Origin: Chrysochromulina parva
Lineage: Eukaryota > Haptophyta > Prymnesiales > Chrysochromulinaceae
Direction: 5' to 3'
NCBI GenBank assembly: GCA_002887195.1
Contig: PJAB01000327.1
Span: 1 to 29,616, forward strand
DNA length: 29,616 nucleotides
The notes beneath the pieces are model-generated. The model ran no database searches. It was not told the origin of the DNA and worked only from the letters and a program-made list of their open reading frames with translations. Below, piece after piece: positions 24,270 to 29,616 of this stretch (positions within the stretch are counted from its first letter, which is position 1; each line of letters opens with the position of its first letter). The position numbers and the translations under genes were made by a program.

Positions 24270-26153
24270 ATGCCCTCCGGCCTCAACAACTGTACCACCA
24301 CGATGCTCGGCAACGAGTCGCAGCTGTGCGCCACCTTTTTCCATGCGAATTCGTGGGAGGCAAACGTGAAGCTGTGCCTGCACTGGCCGGCCGATGAGAG
24401 TGGCTTGGCGAAGGCATCGTACAATAGCCTGACGCCCGAGCAGCGTGATCGCATCCGAAAGTGCTCCAAGTCGCAGGTGGCGGTGATCGCACGGCTCACG
24501 TGCACGCCCGAGGCGCAAGAGGCCTGGTTGGAGGAGGCCGCCGAGCTGGCCGAGGTGGCGGCCCTGCGGCGCAAGGCTGCCATCGCCGCGGCGCAGGCCA
24601 AGGTCAGAATGGATCAGAAGGCCGACAAAGAGCGCCGCGCCGCCGAGGCCGCGAGGGCCGTCGCTAAGGCGCGTGCGGATGATGCGGCGGCGGCGGCGGC
24701 TCGCGAGGCGGCAAGGGCAAGGATCCTTGCAAGATGGCAACGCTCGCCACCGGTCGCGCTGGAGCTCTTCACTGCCGGCACCCCCGGACGCCTTGCGCTC
24801 CGGCTAAGTATTGGCGCTGCCACCGCCGCAGTCCGGGCAGCGCGTGCGCCGCTCGTGCGCGTGATAGCAGCTTCGGCTGATTCCGTCGAGGTACGCGTCA
24901 CCTTTACTCTGCCGCCGCCACTCTCGCCGCCGGCACTGTCGCCGCCCGCACCCCAGGCAGAGTCCATGGAGGCGCCGAATGAGGACGCAACCGCGGTTGA
25001 CGATGCCGCCTCGGCAGCTGAGGCGGCCGCGCCCGAGGCGGCGGCGTCAAAAGCGGCGGCGCTCGAGGTGTCCTCTGTGCCAGAGGCGGCGGCGCCGAAC
25101 ACAGCGCCGGCAGGTGAGGCAGTGGAGGCGGCGGCAACAGAGGAGGCGGCGGCAACAGAGGAGGCGGCGGCAACAGAGAAGGCGGCGGAGGAGGGGGCGC
25201 CCACGGCCGAGGAGACGGAATTGGAGCGCGAGGTGCGAGAGCGCGCAGAGGCACGCGCGCGCCAGCGGGCGGCGGAGGAGGCCGAGAGAGATGTCGACTT
25301 ATACGTGGCGCGGTACGCCAACTGCTACCGCGGCAACACGGACGTCAACATCCATGCGGAGGAGTTCCTGCTGGAAGACCTGCAGCTACTCGAGACGCTC
25401 CACGGGCGCGTCTCTCACGCAGACCGACTACTCGCGGATGCGGTCAAGTCCCTCGGCGGTGGCGGCGGAGGCGGCAGCGGTCCCAAGAACAACACCTTCA
25501 CGCCTGGGCTGGTCGAGGTAGTGAACACGAGCTCAGACGATCCATTCGGACGCTTCGGAGGCCCCAAGCCCGGTGCCCCTCCGCCTAACATTGGGGACTT
25601 CCTTGCTCAGACTCGAGAGCGGGAGGCGGAGACAGGGCTGCGGCTGCTTCTGTACATGACATACCAACCGTGTCACCACTCAGGGGGGAGGGTGCCTAAG
25701 GAGGCGCTCGGTCGCCTCTCGTATGCCTCTTCGGCCCCCGTGCACCCGGCCACCTGCTCCGAGAGTCTGCGCGACTTTTACATCAAGGAGCTGCGCCCGT
25801 ACGGCGTGGCGCTCGAGCTCGTGCTCGCGGACGTGTACAAGGCCACGTGGGATGAGGAGCTACACCCATCCGAGGTGGAGCGGCAGGTGTACTCGAACAA
25901 GTCCGAGTCGGCGCGCGAGGGTATGCGGATGCTCCTCGCGGAGGGCATCACCATGCGCGCGATGCAACCCGCCGATTGGGACTTCATCGTCAGCCTCTGC
26001 GACCCGGAGGTGCAGCAAGCGTGGGCCAAGCGCGGCACGCCCGAGGCCGGTCCCTTCTCGAAGCTGCACGTGGCAATGCGCAATGCGATGGACCAGTACC
26101 TCGCCGGCTACATCGCTGCCGATTGGCGCGGCGACACGTACGCCGTGCTGTGA
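24270..26153 (+). CDS. AID/APOBEC-like zinc-dependent nucleic-acid deaminase
   Basis: The 627-residue product begins with a segment of no known domain, followed by a long charged helical region (about 90-150) and an Ala/Glu-rich linker with EEAAAT repeats (about 230-320). The C-terminal 280 residues form a cytidine-deaminase fold. NIHAEEF supplies the zinc ligand H362 and catalytic E364. LLYMTYQPCHHSGG supplies C468 and PATCSESLRDFY supplies C496. The next segment, KELRPYGVALELVLADVYKATW, matches the strand-helix after the metal site of AID/APOBEC-like enzymes. The ligand cysteines are 27 residues apart, where classical deaminases have 2-4. SESAREGMRMLLAEGI and ADWDFIVSLC close the domain. 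Such enzymes deaminate C to U in DNA or RNA; the target here is unknown. The ATG at 24270 was preferred to 24048, whose extra residues are translation of the GC tract. It is head to head with the MLLE/CCCH gene. Confidence 0.8.
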   Translation: MPSGLNNCTTTMLGNESQLCATFFHANSWEANVKLCLHWPADESGLAKASYNSLTPEQRDRIRKCSKSQVAVIARLTCTPEAQEAWLEEAAELAEVAALRRKAAIAAAQAKVRMDQKADKERRAAEAARAVAKARADDAAAAAAREAARARILARWQRSPPVALELFTAGTPGRLALRLSIGAATAAVRAARAPLVRVIAASADSVEVRVTFTLPPPLSPPALSPPAPQAESMEAPNEDATAVDDAASAAEAAAPEAAASKAAALEVSSVPEAAAPNTAPAGEAVEAAATEEAAATEEAAATEKAAEEGAPTAEETELEREVRERAEARARQRAAEEAERDVDLYVARYANCYRGNTDVNIHAEEFLLEDLQLLETLHGRVSHADRLLADAVKSLGGGGGGGSGPKNNTFTPGLVEVVNTSSDDPFGRFGGPKPGAPPPNIGDFLAQTREREAETGLRLLLYMTYQPCHHSGGRVPKEALGRLSYASSAPVHPATCSESLRDFYIKELRPYGVALELVLADVYKATWDEELHPSEVERQVYSNKSESAREGMRMLLAEGITMRAMQPADWDFIVSLCDPEVQQAWAKRGTPEAGPFSKLHVAMRNAMDQYLAGYIAADWRGDTYAVL

Positions 26154-27052
26154 GATGAGGCCCTGCGCGCGGTGGAGCCGAGCAAGAGAAAGAGGGTGAG
26201 ACGGGAGGCTCGTTGATACGCGCTTTACGGATGTAGTGACGTGAGACATCGGCAAAAGACGAGATCATCGGTGTATGTGTAAATGAAGCCTTGTGGGACG
26301 CAAGATCTGACACGCGCGCAGGTCATGGGGTGAGACCTATATCGAGAGACCTACCCCGTAGGGACATGCCGATATTATTAGCCGCAACGCGCAAGCCGTC
26401 GCGTTGGAGTTCCCTAAGAGTTGCGAGATTGCGAAACAGCTGATTGCGAAATACTCAAGTCTTTTAGGCACGTGATGGCACGGCGGACCCACCGCCACTG
26501 ACCCAAACTGCACACGCGACGCGGAACTCCGCCGGTACGGCGGTTTTCTCCTGCCACTGTCCTGCCCGACGGAGCGTCTGCGCGCGTTGTGTTGAACAGC
26601 ATCAGCACGGAGCGTGTTCGCGCGTTGTGATGAACAGCAGCAGCTAGAGGCCCTCGTGCTTGGGGGTCCGGAGCGTGGCGCGTTGTGTTGAGCAGCAGCA
26701 GCCGCACGAAGGTTTCGTCGCTAGCGGGGGTCAACTCCCACGCCGATTGGTGGCGGACTGTGCGCTGCGACCGGCCCTGACCACCTGCGTCCCTCCTCGC
26801 CCACTGGCGCTGGCGCCCTGCCAGCTTGCCGCGTTGAAAAAGCCTTGCCGGGATTGCGCTGAAAATGGCCAACCCCGCCAAATGTCAACGCAACATTGCT
26901 TTCCGCATTTGAGTCTGCCGCAGCGCCGCTCCGCCATCGCGGCGGCAGAATTGATGTCGGTGACACGTCTCACAATTCCGGTGCGCAGGTTGTTAAGAAT
27001 CATCTGCGCCATTACCAGCAGGAAAACCTGACACGTCCCATAGCAGGAAATA
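26154..27052. other. intergenic region with repeats and a long inverted repeat
   Basis: This 899-base spacer lies between the deaminase stop and the channel start, both on the plus strand. It holds a three-copy 25-bp repeat near 26.6 kb, a short hairpin CAACGCG/CGCGTTG at 26385-26406 and most of a 25-bp-arm inverted repeat at its right end. Open frames such as minus 26414-26881 show no recognisable domain. Confidence 0.5.
26582..26702. repeat. three copies of a 25-bp GCGCGTTGTGTTGAACAGC repeat
   Basis: Copies start at 26582, 26620 and 26678 and differ at a few positions (T/A after GTTGTG, AACAGC/AGCAGC, CATCAGC/CAGCAGC). The second and third are preceded by GGAGCGTG. Spacing is irregular (38 and 58 bases). 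Confidence 0.85.
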
Positions 27053-27075
27053 ATGGCGCAGATGATTCTTAACAA
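26990..27075. repeat. perfect inverted repeat, 25-bp arms, 36-base loop
   Basis: The left arm 26990-27014 (TTGTTAAGAATCATCTGCGC and on) is the exact reverse complement of the right arm 27051-27075. The loop contains two AGCAGGAAA words. The right arm carries the first ATG of the channel gene (27053). The structure could be a transcribed hairpin in the 5' UTR or the ends of a very small inserted element; no target-site duplication was evident. Confidence 0.95.
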
Positions 27076-29350
27076 GTGGAACCGCTCTCACTCCAGCCAA
27101 GGCCCTCGTGGTTCTGGTTCATTTCTGTTAGCCAGGCAGAGTAATCATGCTCGCATGAACTACTCGCCGCGAACCGAGCAGCTGCTGGCAATGCGCACAC
27201 AAGAGCTGCAAGCAAAGGTGGACACGCTCGAGCGCCGCGTGCGCCAGCAGTCCATCGAGCTCAGCCATAAGAGCCGCCTCGCCTTCACGGGCGGCACATT
27301 TGGCGACCACTGGGCGCAATGCGTTGGCCACTTTGGCCAGGCGTGTGCCTCCCTTTGCCGCTCCGGCACGCGCTCCGGCACGATCGAGCCGATTGACCAC
27401 GAAGGCAGCAGCAACGCCTCCATCCCAAGGCCTCGATCGCCCGCGCGCGTCTCGTTGGTCAAAGACCGGCGCGACGGGAAATCATCAACAAGCACGATCC
27501 CGGACTGGTCGTGCGGTGTCGAGAGGCGCTTCAAAGCAGTCGAGCTGTTGCCGCAGTTGAACGAGGTAAAACAGGACTCAAAAGAGGGGCCGCTCGAGGA
27601 CCACGAGTACCTGCTCGACGACGAGTGGAGAATCCTGCCCTCCAACTGTATCATCTACCCGAAGTCGAAATGGAAGGAGACGTGGGACTTGACTGTGCTC
27701 TTCATGATCCTCTACTCGGCTGTGACCGTGCCCTTCCGCATCTGCTTCTCCGCGGAGGCGGAGGGGTGGCTGCTCGTCGTCGAGATCTTCGTGTCGCTCA
27801 TCTTCTGCGTCGACGTCATCTTCAACTTCAACCAGGCCTACCTGATCGACGACAAGTGGATCATATCGCGCTCGCGCATCGCCTCGCGCTACCTGCGCTC
27901 GTGGTTCTGGATCGACGCGCCGTCTTCGGTGCCTATCGAGCTGATCACGCTCTTGGCCGCGACCGAAACCAACAGCCAACTGACCCTGCTCCGATTCCTG
28001 CGTATGTTCCGGCTGCTGCGGCTGCTGCGGCTGCTCAAGATTGACGTGTACATCGCGCGCATCGAGGACACCTTCGAGATCAACCTGGTCTCGCTGCGCA
28101 TCCTGGGCATGGTCACTCGTCTGCTCTTCATGGTGCACTTCCTCGGCTGCTTCTGGTGGTACGTGGCCATCTGCTCGCTCGAGGCGGGGTACGAGACCTC
28201 GTGGACCCTCGCGTACAACGGCGGCGCCGCGATGGAGGCACCCGTGAACCTACAGTACCGGTACTCCGTGTATTGGGCGCTCACCACGCTCACGACCGTC
28301 GGCTACGGCGACCTCACGCCCCAAAACGACTGGGAGCGCGACTACTGCATGTTGGCGATGCTCATCGGCGCCATGATGTTCGGCTACATGGTGTCGACGA
28401 TCGGCTCTATGGTTGCCACGCTCGACAAGGAGGCAGCCATCAAGGAGGACAGGATGGACGCGGTCAAGGAGTGGATGGCCTCCCGCAATATCCAGCAGAA
28501 GCTCTTCGTGCGCGTGCGCAATTACTACCAGCATTACTACACCAAGAAGAGCGCTTTCAATGAAGACGAGATTCTCGCGTCGCTCACGCCTAGCCTGCGC
28601 AACGAGTGTACCGCCGTGCTCCTGCGCGAAACCCTGGGCATCTTCCCGCTCTTGGCAGTCCTGGGCGTCGATTTCCAGCGTGCCGTGTACCCCCATCTCA
28701 AGCCGGTAATGCACGCGCACCAGGACGTCATCTACGCGCGCGGCGAGAAGGCGGAGGACATTTACTTTCTGCGCAACGGCACCGTCGACGTGCTCGCGGG
28801 CGGCTTTGGCACCGAGGTGCTCTACCGCATCAACCAAGGCCAGCACTTTGGCGAGGAGGTGCTCACCAACCAGAAGCGCGCCTCGCACGTCACCTCAAAT
28901 GGCATGAGTGAGATGTGGACCCTCACAAAGGACGCCCTCGAGGGTGCGGTGCGCCTGCTCCCCGGGGCGCGCACCAAGCTCGAGGAATTCTGTGCGCTCG
29001 AGCTCGAGCGCAAGCAGCGGCTCAACTCACTCTCGTACCGTGCCCTCATCGCCTCGGCTGGGTCGGCCGATCGCCGCGCCGCGCTCATCATGCAGAAGGC
29101 GTGGGTCTCGTATGCGAACAAGAAGGCGCGCGAGGCGTCCATCCTCGCCCCCGCCCCCGCCCATCCAGAGGGCGCCGGCGCCGGCAAACCGACCACCACC
29201 CAGTCCGGCGCGCTCCAAGCGGCGCTCGCAGACATCAAGCAGGAGCTCAAGACGATGAAGGCGACGATTGCATCACAAGGCGGCATGCTCGAGCACGTTG
29301 CACGGTTCACGCGAGAGCAAGAAAAAGAGAGGAAAAAGTACGGGGCGTGA
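27053..29350 (+). CDS. voltage-gated K+ channel with cyclic-nucleotide-binding-homology domain (EAG/HCN/CNG type)
   Basis: The 765-residue protein starts with a coiled coil (TEQLLAMRTQELQAKVDTLE). A cytosolic linker leads to DDEWRILPSN, typical just before S1. S1 contains WDLTVLFMILYSA, S2-S3 include FCVDVIFNFNQAY and WFWIDAPSSVPIE, and S4 has basic residues every third position (RFLRMFRLLRLLRLLK). The pore reads WALTTLTTVGYGDLTP, the GYG filter of K+-selective channels. After the S6 helix comes a C-linker with WMASRNIQQKLFVRVRNYYQHYY and then a cyclic-nucleotide-binding domain. That domain contains YFLRNGTVDVLAGG and a phosphate-binding cassette FGEEVLTNQKRASH that keeps Glu and Arg, so ligand binding is plausible. 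An IQ-like motif (ALIMQKAWVSYANKK) and a second coiled coil end the protein. The ATG at 27053 lies in an inverted repeat; MNYSPR at 27155 is an equally good start. Confidence 0.92.
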   Translation: MAQMILNKWNRSHSSQGPRGSGSFLLARQSNHARMNYSPRTEQLLAMRTQELQAKVDTLERRVRQQSIELSHKSRLAFTGGTFGDHWAQCVGHFGQACASLCRSGTRSGTIEPIDHEGSSNASIPRPRSPARVSLVKDRRDGKSSTSTIPDWSCGVERRFKAVELLPQLNEVKQDSKEGPLEDHEYLLDDEWRILPSNCIIYPKSKWKETWDLTVLFMILYSAVTVPFRICFSAEAEGWLLVVEIFVSLIFCVDVIFNFNQAYLIDDKWIISRSRIASRYLRSWFWIDAPSSVPIELITLLAATETNSQLTLLRFLRMFRLLRLLRLLKIDVYIARIEDTFEINLVSLRILGMVTRLLFMVHFLGCFWWYVAICSLEAGYETSWTLAYNGGAAMEAPVNLQYRYSVYWALTTLTTVGYGDLTPQNDWERDYCMLAMLIGAMMFGYMVSTIGSMVATLDKEAAIKEDRMDAVKEWMASRNIQQKLFVRVRNYYQHYYTKKSAFNEDEILASLTPSLRNECTAVLLRETLGIFPLLAVLGVDFQRAVYPHLKPVMHAHQDVIYARGEKAEDIYFLRNGTVDVLAGGFGTEVLYRINQGQHFGEEVLTNQKRASHVTSNGMSEMWTLTKDALEGAVRLLPGARTKLEEFCALELERKQRLNSLSYRALIASAGSADRRAALIMQKAWVSYANKKAREASILAPAPAHPEGAGAGKPTTTQSGALQAALADIKQELKTMKATIASQGGMLEHVARFTREQEKERKKYGA

Positions 29351-29616
29351 TGGGGCGAGAAGTTGTATGCGCGTGAGGCGAATCGGCTTGGAGCCTTTTC
29401 GCGGAGAACCAGGCGCATTAAAAGGCCAGCGTCAGCGGCTGTGTCTGTGGAGACGGCATCTACGGGCCGCGTAATCGGTCTCGTCGAGTATATACACGCG
29501 CGTGAGGCCTGCCAGGCCACACCCCAGGTCCCGGAGGCATGCAGTAGCATGCAATCCCTAACCGTCAATGTGTTACCAAATTAGTGTGTAACTGGCTGGG
29601 CGCGAGCCCTCCAGTT

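Noticed and set aside
24345..24740. Upstream extension of the MLLE/CCCH frame on the minus strand
   Set aside because: It is antisense to the deaminase N-terminal region and shows no domain. Part of the region nearer 23981 may still be coding, as noted in the feature.
26154..27052. tRNA or structured RNA in the intergenic hairpins
   Set aside because: The short hairpin at 26385-26406 and the long inverted repeat do not fit a tRNA cloverleaf or any RNA family I recognise.
1..29616. Bacterial or viral origin, CRISPR arrays, transposases
   Set aside because: No operon structure, Shine-Dalgarno spacing, repeat-spacer array or transposase/integrase motif is visible, and the gene set is eukaryotic with a spliceosomal intron.

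Overview
The window looks like nuclear DNA of a GC-rich, intron-poor unicellular eukaryote, most likely a haptophyte-type alga. The grounds are eukaryote-only families (ORC1 with a BAH domain, a membrane RING-H2 protein, a kinesin-derived protein, PABP-type MLLE domains, a cyclic-nucleotide-type K+ channel), monocistronic genes on both strands, one clear GT-AG intron, and alanine/glycine-rich low-complexity inserts. Placement at haptophyte level is inference. Because of the GC content, long open frames antisense to real genes are common here and were mostly discarded.

Layout. The left edge (1-153) is the 3' end of an SLC13-type anion transporter. A membrane-anchored RING-H2 protein follows (982-1719), with a 55-bp tandem repeat just beyond it. 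A divergent pair comes next: a protein-methyltransferase-like gene on the minus strand (2355-3631, one intron) and a 2,098-residue IQ-motif protein on the plus strand (3879-10175). The centre of that large protein keeps the order of kinesin motor motifs but has lost the ATP-binding residues. From about 10.9 to 16.2 kb lie a PP2C phosphatase ending in a possible prenylation box (minus), a beta-type methyltransferase (plus) and ORC1 (minus). From 16.6 to 20.1 kb a minus-strand run holds an arylsulfatase B-like gene broken by one frameshift, a small multi-pass membrane protein and a dienelactone-hydrolase-like protein lacking its catalytic nucleophile and histidine. A decayed Golgi-type sulfotransferase follows on the plus strand (20326-21206).

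The most striking part is 21.5-26.2 kb. Two genes diverge from a region of about 290 bp. The minus-strand gene encodes ankyrin repeats, a conserved macro-like domain, two almost identical MLLE (PABC) domains and a CCCH zinc finger. The plus-strand gene encodes an AID/APOBEC-like zinc deaminase. One partner has the look of an mRNP-binding adaptor and the other of a nucleic-acid editor or mutator, so the pair is a candidate uncharacterised RNA/DNA-editing or defence module. The functional link is inferred from arrangement only.

The right end carries an EAG/HCN/CNG-type K+ channel (27053-29350). Its first ATG lies inside a perfect inverted repeat with 25-bp arms. No tRNA, rRNA, CRISPR array or recognisable transposase was found.
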